From Verrucomicrobiota bacterium (lineage in GTDB: Bacteria; Verrucomicrobiota; Verrucomicrobiia; Limisphaerales; JACRJZ01), in assembly GCA_016219875.1 (NCBI GenBank), contig JACRJZ010000137.1:37127-101126 (forward strand): a DNA stretch of 64,000 nt, given 5' to 3'. Position 1 is the first letter of the stretch, and each line of letters opens with the position of its first letter. Position numbers and translations under genes: made by a program. Of the stretch, positions 42,501-50,251 are shown piece by piece. Under the pieces are notes generated by a model that saw nothing but the letters and a program-made list of their open reading frames with translations, had not been told where the DNA came from and made no database searches.

Positions 42501-44166
42501 GCGCGAGGGCGGCCACATTGCCTTGCGGGTCACCGGGCGACAGGAGCTCCACGAGTTCCTGCTGGCTCAGGCCGTGCCGGCTCGCGCCCAGCAGGGAGAC
42601 AAATCGGGACACCAGTTCCCAGCCGACCTTCTGGCCGGAGGCATCACGGAAACCGTCATCGTCCTCCAGTCGCTTCAGAATCCAGATGAACAACGCCCGG
42701 GTGTCCGGTGGCAGTTGCGCGATGCGGTCGGTGATCTCCTCGTATGTGCCCAGCGTGCGGAGTTCCTCCAATGCGACCAGCAGATACAATGGGGTGCCAG
42801 CATCGGCCTTGGCCAGCAGCGCGGCGCGCTGGTCGTCCGTCATGGACTTCCGATACCGGTGGAGGAATTCCCGGATGATGGCTTTGCCGTCCTCTGCCGT
42901 GAGCGGTTTTAGCTCGATCTCCTTCGGCGGAACTCGTCGGTGACGGAGTGACTCAAGTGGACCTTGGACCTTGGACTCAGAACTTTGGACTGTCTTCTGA
43001 CCGCTGACTTCTGACCTCTGACCGCTGACTTCTGTCATCGTGGAGAGAATGGCGCGCACATTCGCCGGCAGTTCTTCGGGCAGCCACGACCAGCCGGCAA
43101 GCTGGGTGGTGGGATCAAATTGGTTGATGGCATCGAGGAGAATCACAACGCGCTTCTGGGCGGAGGCCTGTTGGAGGATTTCAGCGAACGCCACCCGCAG
43201 TTTCTCCGGGTCTTCCGGTATCTCCGCCGTCAGTCCGACGCCAGTCACTAATTCATGGCACAACCGCCGCAAGGTCCGCCGCACATCGGTCGAACCGGGA
43301 CTGGCCCCCACGAAATGCGGAATCACCAGGTCCTGCGGGTGGGCTTCCCGGTAATCCCGGCAGAACTTGCCCAGCAACGCCGATTTCCCGCTGCCCGCTG
43401 CGCCCGTCAGGCACAGATAACCATTCCCGCTCGTGCTTTCGGCGTGGTGCCGGAGTTCATTCCAGACCGGCTGGCGGCTGCCCAGCACGAAGCGTTGGAC
43501 GCGTTCCTCGATGAACGCTTCCATCGCCGCGTTCTCCTCGGTGAACTCGTCCGGTTTCTCCCCCGTCGTCGGGCCGAACTCCTGGTCAATGCTCTGCTTG
43601 AGATCCGCGTAAACCCGGTCGCCAAACTCCTTCAGCCCGATCAGCCGTCGGGATGGGTCATCCCACTGCGCCCGGTAGATGAACGGCTGGAGACCGGCCT
43701 CGGTGATGGCGGTCTTGAGTTCGGCCAAGGCGGCAGCGCCGTGGCTGCCGGCCGGCTCGCGAAACTCGCCCGGCGTAACCTCGACCATGGCCGCGGTGGC
43801 TGACGGATCCCGGAAATAGAAGTAGGCGAAGCCGCGACTCGTGAGATCGCGGTCCAGCACGCCGTAATGGACCTCATCGGCCGTAATGGACCGGGTCTTG
43901 CCGGGCGGCACCCAGCCATACCGGCCACCCAACATGCAGAGGAACCGGGGCCGGCATTCATCCACGACTTCGCGACAAACCGAAAGCGCATCCTGCTCCG
44001 AGGTCACGCCCCAACGCAGGTCCACATCCACGAGATGGATGCGCCGCTGCAGCAATTCCTGCCGCAGCTTGGGGAACACGAAGCGCACCAGATGATCCCG
44101 TTCCGCCTGCATATCGCGGAAGGTGCTGCTGATGAAGACGCGAACGGTTTTCCAGGTGGTGTTCAT
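39556..44166 (-). CDS. Giant STAND protein: DUF4062, P-loop ATPase, WD40 repeats, zinc ribbon
   Basis: 1536-residue STAND-type ATPase, probably a cytoplasmic ligand-sensing or defence-like switch. DUF4062 at about 5-95 (VRVFISSTFRDMQAERDHLV), then a NACHT-type ATPase with Walker A LTGAAGSGKSALL at 253-265 and Walker B VVILLDAINQF at 340-350. A helical region follows, then about 14 WD40 repeats from about 825 to 1378, enough for two seven-bladed propellers. The end has two Cys-x2-Cys knuckles (CPVCGQ, CPHCQH) and a TPR-like tail. Residues about 378-404 (VSGQRSEVSGQKTVQSS...) and a short stretch between the knuckles are translated simple repeats. ATG 44166; the frame stays open upstream into the TIR gene. 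Confidence 0.88.
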   Translation of the reverse strand: MNTTWKTVRVFISSTFRDMQAERDHLVRFVFPKLRQELLQRRIHLVDVDLRWGVTSEQDALSVCREVVDECRPRFLCMLGGRYGWVPPGKTRSITADEVHYGVLDRDLTSRGFAYFYFRDPSATAAMVEVTPGEFREPAGSHGAAALAELKTAITEAGLQPFIYRAQWDDPSRRLIGLKEFGDRVYADLKQSIDQEFGPTTGEKPDEFTEENAAMEAFIEERVQRFVLGSRQPVWNELRHHAESTSGNGYLCLTGAAGSGKSALLGKFCRDYREAHPQDLVIPHFVGASPGSTDVRRTLRRLCHELVTGVGLTAEIPEDPEKLRVAFAEILQQASAQKRVVILLDAINQFDPTTQLAGWSWLPEELPANVRAILSTMTEVSGQRSEVSGQKTVQSSESKVQGPLESLRHRRVPPKEIELKPLTAEDGKAIIREFLHRYRKSMTDDQRAALLAKADAGTPLYLLVALEELRTLGTYEEITDRIAQLPPDTRALFIWILKRLEDDDGFRDASGQKVGWELVSRFVSLLGASRHGLSQQELVELLSPGDPQGNVAALAQLLRPYLMQRGELLDFYHGQFREAAATSYLPAESQRLAAHDQLATYFRDKADPEGNRGWKGNSPRPFLEVAFHLVGAQRTNDYCQTLCDLRFVEARCRLSQVFELIADYRLAQESLPEAQADLRGESAREERVRRWTAEIIEYARQWSDRRDRMKRGEAVTESQPVLPEIIPSVEPWSSDRIEAECRRVLEKPTRLDRLRAFAGFVKSECYPLLEFGKRDGFVVQHAFNQLSNGPVHEAATRSISSRQAPMVLRRWPATAASNANPALLRTLEGHSQSVSSVSVTPDGRLAFSAGSDEKLRVWNLQTGQCLKVLECPGWIASSVSVTPDGRFAVCGSRYQTVSSWDLTSGQRLWELQGHSDWVVNVSVTPDGRRAVSGSKDKTLRVWDLHTGRCLWVLEGHCDGVLTVSVTPDGRRAVSGSHDKTVRVWDLESGQCLRKLEGHTSSVFSVSVTPDGRRAVSGSHDERMLVWNLEAGQCLQTLAGHSWAVNCVSITPDGRYAVSASGDRTLRIWNLETGHCLRTLEGHSADVNGVTVAADGRLAVSGSGDRTVRVWNLEDGSSLRPREGHSDEVSSVSVTSDGRRAVSGGGDNTLRVWDLENGACLRTLEGHSATVLKVSVTPDGRRAVSASYDQTLREWDLDCGQCLRTLKGVVVISLSTTPDGWRVVSLASDVTLHVWNLGSDQRLRTVGGGPGETAYCVSLTPNGKCAVSGSTDGTLRVWDMESGQCLHTLEGHIGLVSSVSVTPDGRRAVSAGYDLTLRIWDLESGACLRTLKGHTNWVKSVEVTADSQRAVSGSVDNTVRVWNLHCGQCLGVYSASAPFNSVALNGDGNVICAGTNTGEVLFLELHGVPSDPGILTAANPQQARCPVCGQEFAPPPAVVAAIQVHSAFRIPHSGFLSTCPHCQHPLQFNPFFAAADNYAEILRRGLEQSRREKGADHEETLAHLAALAAHYEHLGQPEAARPFAEEHARLSKRMKAE
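42956..43040. repeat. Simple repeat insertion inside STAND gene
   Basis: Tandem CTGACCTCTGACCGCTGACT-type units lie inside the ATPase domain coding region and keep the frame. Related TCTGACTTCTGAC text occurs between genes near 35010. The encoded Val-Ser-Gly-Gln repeats interrupt a spot where relatives run straight from ILST to a conserved L-x-P-L segment. Confidence 0.75.
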
Positions 44167-45214
44167 AGGCAGATGGTGAATTGATGTTAACAGTCTGACA
44201 ACTTGTTCTGCCAGCACGGGGTTCCCGGCGACGACGAGCAGGCGCTTCCCGTTCGGTGAAGAGCGAGACGGGCACCAACTCGCCGTGGAGGGCGTCGAGG
44301 ATGCCTTTGTCGCGAGTGGTGACGAGCATCCGGCAGCACGGGCCGAGCAGGTCGAAGGCTTGGGCATCGGCCGCCCGCCAGACGTCGTCGAGCACGAGCA
44401 GGACGGCTTTGGCGGCGAGCAATTGGCGGAGCACGCCCTGTCCCTGCGCCAGCGAGGCGAACGTGTCGTCGCCGCCGAGGTGCCGGGCCAGGTCGCGCTG
44501 GCGCTTGAGCAGGTCGTCGTCGGTGAGCTTCTGGCCGGCGGCGATCCAGACCACGCCGTCGGGATAGGCCTGGCGCACCTGGCGGTTGCGCGCGAGCGCG
44601 GCAGCCAGCACGGACTTGCCGATGCCGCCCATGCCCTGCATCCCCACGCGGGCGTCGGCCCCGGTGATGACCTGCGGTTTCTGGAGGTCCACCAGCAGCG
44701 CGTCGCGCACCCGGCGCATCAGGTCGGGGCGACCGAGGAAGTTGGGCGGCAGATTGGGCACGGCGAACAGCGCGCCGAGCTTGGGGTTTGGCTGACGCAG
44801 GCTGGCGATCAACTTCGCGAGCGCGGCGGGGTAGTTTGCGTCGTCCCGGAAATCCTCGCAGTGCAGGAGGCTCAGTTCGCCGGGGACATGCTCGTAATCG
44901 CCGAACCGGAGAATCGGGGTGACGAGGACGTGATCGCACTCCAAGGCGAACTGCCATTCCTCCCGCACGTAGGGCGAAAGCGCCGCCTTCGGCCCGCCGA
45001 CATAGACCACCCGGTCCACTTCCGTGCGAATGGCGTCCTTAATCTCCTGGTGGAAGGTCAGCCCCTTCGACATGAGCGATTCGCGGTCAAACCAGACGGT
45101 GAAGCCGGCCTTCGTGAGGTCGGCGTGGAGGCGCTTCACAAAAGCCTCATCATCGCCGCGGGCGTAGGAGAGGAAGACGCGGGTCAAGGCTGGTTGTTGC
45201 GATAGATCGTTCAT
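43958..45214 (-). pseudogene. TIR-NB-ARC protein, truncated and frameshifted
   Basis: TIR domain at about 11-95 (RVFLSYARGDDEAF, WFDRESL, SPYVREEWQFAL with the candidate catalytic glutamate). NB-ARC follows, with Walker A GMGGIGKS at 194-201 and Walker B AVLLVLDDVW at 270-279, then RMLVTTRD. After residue about 323 (SLFTEREA) the frame turns into basic nonsense. A +1 shift there resumes an NB-ARC-like LLVVAGNPVLAEQVVRLL, and that frame is the one of the downstream DUF4062 gene. The usual helical and repeat domains are missing. The start ATG 45214 follows an AAAGGAAA site. A short TIR-NB-ARC product may still be made; most likely a decayed gene. Confidence 0.75.
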
Positions 45215-45239
45215 GGTTCGGTGTTTTCCTTTCACCTCA

Positions 45240-45340
45240 GAGCCTCGTTCAAAACTGTAGCAGCCGACGTGAGGAGGCTCTGATTCCCCTGAAGTCTGAG
45301 CCTCCTCACGTCGGCAGCTACCGGGTTTTGAGATCGCCTC
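45240..45340. repeat. Palindromic repeat family A
   Basis: Full copy just upstream of the TIR gene: GAGCCTCGTTCAAAACTGTA, left arm, loop TGATTCCCCTGAAGTCTGA, right arm with one altered base, and GTTTTGAGATCGCCTC. It could sit within the promoter region of the TIR-STAND genes. Confidence 0.88.
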
Positions 45341-45384
45341 CTCAGAAACGGTTTCTGCGTTGTCTCTGGATTCCGGCCTTCGGC

Positions 45385-45450
45385 CTTCAGACAGTCCCGC
45401 TTCGCAAGCATGTCTCGGAAGGTGGAAGCGATGAAGACGCGAGACCGCCG
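45385..45450 (-). pseudogene. Remnant of a DUF4062 N-terminus
   Basis: The minus strand reads DRRSRVFIASTFRDMLAKRD, matching the start of DUF4062 in the intact gene (VRVFISSTFRDMQAERD). Only about 22 residues survive, between a family A repeat and unassigned sequence. It suggests that a second DUF4062 STAND gene once stood here. Confidence 0.7.
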
Positions 45451-45616
45451 GTCTTTCCCTGGAAGGCCCTGCGACTCAGATTTGTCCCCGACGGGCATGA
45501 CTGCTTCTATCCCAACCGCACCAGCCCTCGCAAGAATTCCCTCATCGACCGCGCGCAGGTTGAAGGCGTACTGGCCTCCTCCCTCGAATCTGTCCATGAA
45601 GCAAGACTGGCGGCGC

Positions 45617-45905
45617 ACCTGTCTCTGATCTCAGCCCGAAATCCGAAGTGGGCACCACGAAACACACGAAACACACGAAAGCAGAACCGGAACCGTCATG
45701 CTGGCCCTGCCCAAGAGTCGCGCGATGGAAAATGATGAAGTGGGGCCAGCCTTTTCGTGTGTTTCGTGTGTTTCGTGGTGATTCAAAATCGGGGTTCAGG
45801 CTCAGTGCGGCGAGTCGCGTACAGGCAGGGCGCGAGAACTGAAGCGATCGCTGAATGGTGAGTGAAACTCTCGAGAATGGAGACAGGCGCGACGCCTTTC
45901 CTACG
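45617..45905. repeat. Family C repeat split by family D palindrome
   Basis: Outer parts match family C (CACCTGTCTCTGAT at the left; GAATGGAGACAGGCGCGACG at the right). Inside, 45653-45780 is a separate inverted repeat with arms CACCACGAAACACACGAAAC... and CGTGTGTTTCGTGTGTTTCG. A half arm of the same D unit lies at 63862-63890. This looks like one repeat inserted into another. Confidence 0.75.
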
Positions 45906-46025
45906 AGGAGAGTTGCAAATCGCCCGCCCGGTGAGGGCATGGGGCCGACAGGATCGGGTGAGAGAATCGGGCGCGGCGGCGGGCGGCGGACAACACGGAC
46001 GCCCAAATTTTCCCCCAAAAACTTG

Positions 46026-46053
46026 TTGCAGCACCGAAGTCCTTTGTTATAGT
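46026..46053 (+). promoter_or_regulatory. Candidate promoter of the rpsL cluster
   Basis: TTGCAG (46026-46031) and TATAGT (46048-46053) are spaced 16 bp, 57 bp before the rpsL ATG. It is the best sigma-70-like match between the repeat block and the ribosomal genes. Confidence 0.5.
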
Positions 46054-46109
46054 CCGCCCTCCATTTTTCCGGGCAGCGCCGGACAGCGTGGAAACAAAGC
46101 AAATTTGCA

Positions 46110-46535
46110 ATGCCGACAATTAACCAACTGGTCCGTAAGGGACGCACGAAGTTGAATTACAAGAGCAAGGCGCCCGCCTTGCAAGGCTCGCCGTTCCGCC
46201 GCGGGGTCTGCATCCAGGTGATGACCCGCACGCCGAAGAAGCCCAACTCGGCCATGCGGAAGGTGGCCAAAGTGCGCCTGACGAACGGCCACGAGGTCAT
46301 CGCCTACATCCCCGATGAAGGCCATAACCTTCAGGAGCACTCCATCGTGCTCGTGCGCGGGGGCCGCGTGAAGGACCTGCCCGGCGTCCGTTACCACGTG
46401 GTGCGCGGCACCCTGGACGCCGCCGGCGTGGAGAAGCGCCGCGTGAGCCGCTCGAAGTACGGCGTGAAGACCCCGAAGGAAGGCGCGAAGCCGGCCACCG
46501 CGGCCGCCGCTCCAGCCCCGGCCCCGGCCGCGTGA
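46110..46535 (+). CDS. rpsL: Ribosomal protein S12
   Basis: 30S decoding-site protein. MPTINQLVRKGR at the start, TRTPKKPNSAMRKVAKV (streptomycin-site lysine region) and GHNLQEHSIVLVRGGRVKDL are diagnostic. The core ends near YGVKTPKE, and then comes an unusual tail, GAKPATAAAAPAPAPAA, about 17 residues longer than the standard 124-residue protein. First gene of the rpsL-rpsG-fusA-rpsJ-rplC-rplD-rplW series. Confidence 0.98.
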   Translation: MPTINQLVRKGRTKLNYKSKAPALQGSPFRRGVCIQVMTRTPKKPNSAMRKVAKVRLTNGHEVIAYIPDEGHNLQEHSIVLVRGGRVKDLPGVRYHVVRGTLDAAGVEKRRVSRSKYGVKTPKEGAKPATAAAAPAPAPAA

Positions 46536-46589
46536 TTTTGAAGCGCGCCCCGGTTTCGCGAATGAACCATTTAACGATTTAACGAACCC

Positions 46590-47063
46590 ATGTCTCGACG
46601 TCGCAGAGCCTACAAACGGTCGTTGACCGAAGACCCGAAGTTTCACAGTCCGCTGGTGACCCGGTTGGTCAACACCGTCATGCACTGGGGGCAGAAGAGC
46701 ACCGCGCAGCGCATCGTGTACGGCGCGTTTGATGAGATCGCGCAGAAGATGCCCGCGGTCAATCCGCTCGAAGTGCTGACCAAAGCGGTCGATAACGCCA
46801 AGCCGCGCATCGAAACCAAGGCCCGCCGCGTGGGCGGCGCCACGTATCAGGTGCCGCTGGAAGTGCCCATCGACCGCCAGCTCGGTCTGGCCGTGCGCTG
46901 GATCGTGGATTTCGCCGATGCCCGCAAGGGCCAGCCGATGCAACGCGCGCTGGCGGCGGAAATCCTGGAAGCCTATCAAGGCCAGGGAAACGCCGTGCGC
47001 AAGCGCGATGACGTTCATAAAATGGCGCAGGCCAACAAGGCCTTCGCGCATTTCCGCTGGTAG
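46590..47063 (+). CDS. rpsG: Ribosomal protein S7
   Basis: 30S head assembly protein of 157 residues, standard length. MSRRRRAYKRSLTEDPKFHS, KVTAP-region equivalent VDNAKPRIETKARRVGGATY and QVPLEVPIDRQLGLAVRWIV are all conserved. It lies 54 bp after rpsL; a hairpin terminator follows 15 bp after its stop. Confidence 0.98.
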   Translation: MSRRRRAYKRSLTEDPKFHSPLVTRLVNTVMHWGQKSTAQRIVYGAFDEIAQKMPAVNPLEVLTKAVDNAKPRIETKARRVGGATYQVPLEVPIDRQLGLAVRWIVDFADARKGQPMQRALAAEILEAYQGQGNAVRKRDDVHKMAQANKAFAHFRW

Positions 47064-47077
47064 AACAACTTTTCCGC

Positions 47078-47115
47078 AAACGCCCCGGGGCCGATAACGC
47101 ATCGGGGCGTTTTTA
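47078..47115 (+). terminator. Rho-independent terminator or attenuator before fusA
   Basis: Stem AAACGCCCCG (47078-47087) pairs with CGGGGCGTTT (47103-47112), followed by a T run. It ends about 15 bp before the GTG start of fusA, so it either ends the rpsL-rpsG transcript or attenuates fusA. Confidence 0.75.
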
Positions 47116-47129
47116 TTCGTTTTGATTTT

Positions 47130-49901
47130 GTGGCTGTAGCAACTGACATCAAGTCCGCCGTCGCGCCGAAACCGGCCCCGGCAACAAACCCACCGAAGGC
47201 GGCCCCCGCCCCGGCAACGCCAGGCCCGCGTGCGCCTGCGCCGGTCCCGGCCAAGCCGTCCCACCCCGTGGCGGGGAACGTGGCTTCTCAGGCAAGACCT
47301 TTGCCGCATTCCTCCGGGGCGGCTCCCAGTTCGCGGCCGGCTGCTCCCGCTCCCGCGGGGCCTCGTCCGCATGGGACTGCAACAGCGCCGCTCCGGCCGC
47401 CGATGCCTGTTTCCGGGCCTCGGCCGGCTCCGGCAAGGCCTTTCACAGCTTCGCCCGCCTCCGCGCCAGTTTCGGGCAGGCCCGGCTTCCACGCTCCGGC
47501 AACGGTGCGCCCGCCGACGCACGGTGCAGCCGCAACGAGGCCGCCCTCGCCGGCGACTGGGACTGCGGCGACTCCGGCAAGACCTTCGGCGCCTCGAATC
47601 GTTCCGGCCCCTGGACCGTTGAAGCCAGCCGCGCCAGTTCAAGTGCCCGCGCCGAAACCGGCTTCGGCCGTGGCCGCGCCTGGCACTCCCGCGCCGGCGC
47701 CGACACCAGCGAAGCCAGCCGCGCCGAAACACGCTCCGCCCGCCCCGAAGGCGGCGGTCATTCCCAAACGCCCGTATCCGCTGGAATGCACGCGCAACAT
47801 CGGCATCGCCGCGCACATTGACGCCGGCAAGACGACCGTCACCGAGCGCATCCTTTTCTACACGGGCCTCATTCACAAGATGGGCGAGGTCCACGAAGGC
47901 ACGACCGTCACCGACTGGATGGAGCAGGAGCGGGAGCGGGGCATCACGATCACCAGCGCCGCCACGACCTGCTATTGGACCCAGAAGCCCGAGGGAGGCG
48001 TGTACAAGGCTTTTGCCGGAGTGCCTCATCGCATCAACATCATCGACACTCCGGGCCACGTCGATTTTACGGCGGAAGTCGAGCGCTCCATGCGCGTGCT
48101 GGACGGCGCGGTCGCGGTGTTCTGCGCGGTGGCCGGCGTGCAGCCGCAATCGGAGACGGTCTGGCGCCAAGCGACGAAATACTCTGTGCCGCGTGTCGCG
48201 TTCGTCAACAAGATGGACCGCGTGGGCGCAGACTTTGAGCGCGCCGTGGGCGAGATGCGCAAGAAGCTCGGCGCTTACGCCTATCCGGTCGTCCTGCCCA
48301 TCGGCAAGGAGGACGACTTCCGGGGCGTGATCGACTTGGTGAACAAGAAGGCCTGGCTGTGGGACGACTCCGACGAGCCCGGCATGAACTACCGGATCGA
48401 GGAAATCCCGGCCGAGCTCAAGGACGCCGCCGAGATGGCCCTGGCAGAACTCGTCGATGCCGTCTCGAACAAGGACGACGAAGTGGCGTCGCTGATCATC
48501 GAGGACAAGCCGGTCACGGCGGAAATCCTGAAGAAGGCCATTCGCCGGCTGACCTGCAAGATCGAATTCGTCCCGGTGCTGTGCGGCACCGCCTTCCGCA
48601 AGCGCGCCATTCAGCCGCTGGTGGACGCGGTCGTGGATTATCTGCCGTCGCCGCTGGACATTCCGCCGGCCCAGGGCCAGGACTCCGGCGCCAACCCGAT
48701 CCTCGTCAAGCCCGAGGACGCGGCCAAGTTCTGCTCCATCGCTTTCAAGCTCTGGAGCGACCCTTACGTCGGCAAGCTCGTCTTCTTCCGTGTCTATAGC
48801 GGCACGCTCAAGAAGGGCGACATGATTTACAATCCGCGCACCCGCAAGCGCGAGCGCGTTAACCGCGTCATGATGATGCAGGCGGACAAGCGCATCGACT
48901 TGGACACGGTCCACGCGGGCGACATTGCGGCGCTGGTGGGCCTCAAGAACATCACCACCGGCGACACGCTCTGCAACGAGTCGCTCGATGTGCTGCTCGA
49001 ACCGCCGACGTTCCCCGAACCGGTCATCAGCATGGCGGTCGAGCCGAAGACCACGGCGGATCGCGACAAGATGTCCGAAGGCTTGCAGCGCTTGTCGGAG
49101 GAAGACCCCACTTTCCGGTGCTTCACCAACGAAGAAACCGGCCAGCTCATCATTGCGGGCATGGGCGAGCTTCACTTGGAGATTATTCGCGACCGTCTGA
49201 TGCGCGAGTTCAAGGTGGAAGCCACCGCTGGCGCGCCGCAGATCGCGTATCGCGAGACGCTCACCAAGCCCGCGGAAGGCGTGGGCAAGTTCATCCGCCA
49301 GTCCGGCGGGCGCGGCCAGTACGGTCACGCGGTTGTCACCGTTGAACCCAATGAACGCGGCAAGGGCGTCGAGATCGAGAACAAGATCGTTGGCGGCGTG
49401 ATCCCAAAGGAATACATCCCGGCCGTGATCGACGGCATCGAGGAAGCCGTCGCGGGCGGCGTTTATGCCGGCTACCCGGTGGTGGATGTCAAGGTGGCGA
49501 TCATCGACGGCACCTTCCACGAAGTCGATTCGAGCGAACTGGCGTTCAAGATGGCGGGCATTTTCGCCGTCAAGGAAGCGGCGAAGAAGGCCGGGGCGAT
49601 CTTGCTTGAACCGATCATGAAGGTCGAAGTCACCACGCCCGACGAATACCAAGGCGACTTGCTGGGCGATCTCAACCGCCGCCGCGGCAAGATTCACAGC
49701 ATCGAGGTGAAGAACAATTCGACCATCCTCAGCGCCGACGTGCCGCTGTCGGAGATGTTCGGCTACGCCACCGCGATCCGTTCCCTTTCCAAAGGCCGCG
49801 CCGCCTACTCCATGGAACCGCGCTGTTTCGACCAGGTTCCCGCGAGCGTCGCCGACACCATTTTGGACTCCGCCAAGAAGAGGCCGGCAGCCCGAAGTTG
49901 A
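47130..49901 (+). CDS. fusA: Elongation factor G with long Pro/Ala-rich N-terminal extension
   Basis: Translocation GTPase. Residues 214-923 are a normal EF-G: G1 AAHIDAGKTTVTERILFYTG, G2 RGITITSAATTC, G3 DTPGHVDF, G4 NKMD, and domain IV with GGRGQYGHAVV. The first about 213 residues, read from GTG 47130, are almost only Ala, Pro, Lys and Thr, with no predicted fold. There is no ATG or GTG close to the normal EF-G start (KRPYPLECTRNIGI), and the frame is open throughout. An internal ATG at 47403 would halve the extension. No Shine-Dalgarno precedes 47130. tuf does not follow, unlike in the classical str operon. Confidence 0.93.
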   Translation: MAVATDIKSAVAPKPAPATNPPKAAPAPATPGPRAPAPVPAKPSHPVAGNVASQARPLPHSSGAAPSSRPAAPAPAGPRPHGTATAPLRPPMPVSGPRPAPARPFTASPASAPVSGRPGFHAPATVRPPTHGAAATRPPSPATGTAATPARPSAPRIVPAPGPLKPAAPVQVPAPKPASAVAAPGTPAPAPTPAKPAAPKHAPPAPKAAVIPKRPYPLECTRNIGIAAHIDAGKTTVTERILFYTGLIHKMGEVHEGTTVTDWMEQERERGITITSAATTCYWTQKPEGGVYKAFAGVPHRINIIDTPGHVDFTAEVERSMRVLDGAVAVFCAVAGVQPQSETVWRQATKYSVPRVAFVNKMDRVGADFERAVGEMRKKLGAYAYPVVLPIGKEDDFRGVIDLVNKKAWLWDDSDEPGMNYRIEEIPAELKDAAEMALAELVDAVSNKDDEVASLIIEDKPVTAEILKKAIRRLTCKIEFVPVLCGTAFRKRAIQPLVDAVVDYLPSPLDIPPAQGQDSGANPILVKPEDAAKFCSIAFKLWSDPYVGKLVFFRVYSGTLKKGDMIYNPRTRKRERVNRVMMMQADKRIDLDTVHAGDIAALVGLKNITTGDTLCNESLDVLLEPPTFPEPVISMAVEPKTTADRDKMSEGLQRLSEEDPTFRCFTNEETGQLIIAGMGELHLEIIRDRLMREFKVEATAGAPQIAYRETLTKPAEGVGKFIRQSGGRGQYGHAVVTVEPNERGKGVEIENKIVGGVIPKEYIPAVIDGIEEAVAGGVYAGYPVVDVKVAIIDGTFHEVDSSELAFKMAGIFAVKEAAKKAGAILLEPIMKVEVTTPDEYQGDLLGDLNRRRGKIHSIEVKNNSTILSADVPLSEMFGYATAIRSLSKGRAAYSMEPRCFDQVPASVADTILDSAKKRPAARS

Positions 49902-49936
49902 CAACCGCAACCCAAACCTGAAACCCTGTTCTTTTT

Positions 49937-50245
49937 ATGGCAACACAACGCATACGGATCCGGCTCAAAGCCTACGACCATCGTGTGATTGACCAGTCGG
50001 CGAGCGAAATCGTCGAAACGGTCAAACGCACCGGGGCGCGCGTCGCCGGACCGATCCCGCTTCCGACCCGCGTGGAACGCTTCACCGTGCAGCGCTCCCC
50101 CCACGCGGACAAGAAATCCCAGGAAACATTCGAGCAGCGCACGCACAAGCGCCTGCTCGACATCATCGACCCCAACGCCAAGACCGTCGATGAGTTGAAG
50201 AAGCTCAACCTCCCCGCTGGCGTCGATATCACCATCAAGATCTAG
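49937..50245 (+). CDS. rpsJ: Ribosomal protein S10
   Basis: 102-residue 30S protein and antitermination factor (NusE). QRIRIRLKAYDHRVIDQSA, VAGPIPLPTRVERFTV and HKRLLDIIDP are diagnostic. It starts 35 bp after fusA and 6 bp before rplC. Confidence 0.98.
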   Translation: MATQRIRIRLKAYDHRVIDQSASEIVETVKRTGARVAGPIPLPTRVERFTVQRSPHADKKSQETFEQRTHKRLLDIIDPNAKTVDELKKLNLPAGVDITIKI

Positions 50246-50251
50246 AGGCTT

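Noticed and set aside
46047..49910. 1287-codon open frame antisense to rpsL, rpsG and fusA
   Set aside because: It mirrors conserved ribosomal and EF-G genes; the translation is arginine- and histidine-rich and resembles no family. High GC creates such shadows.
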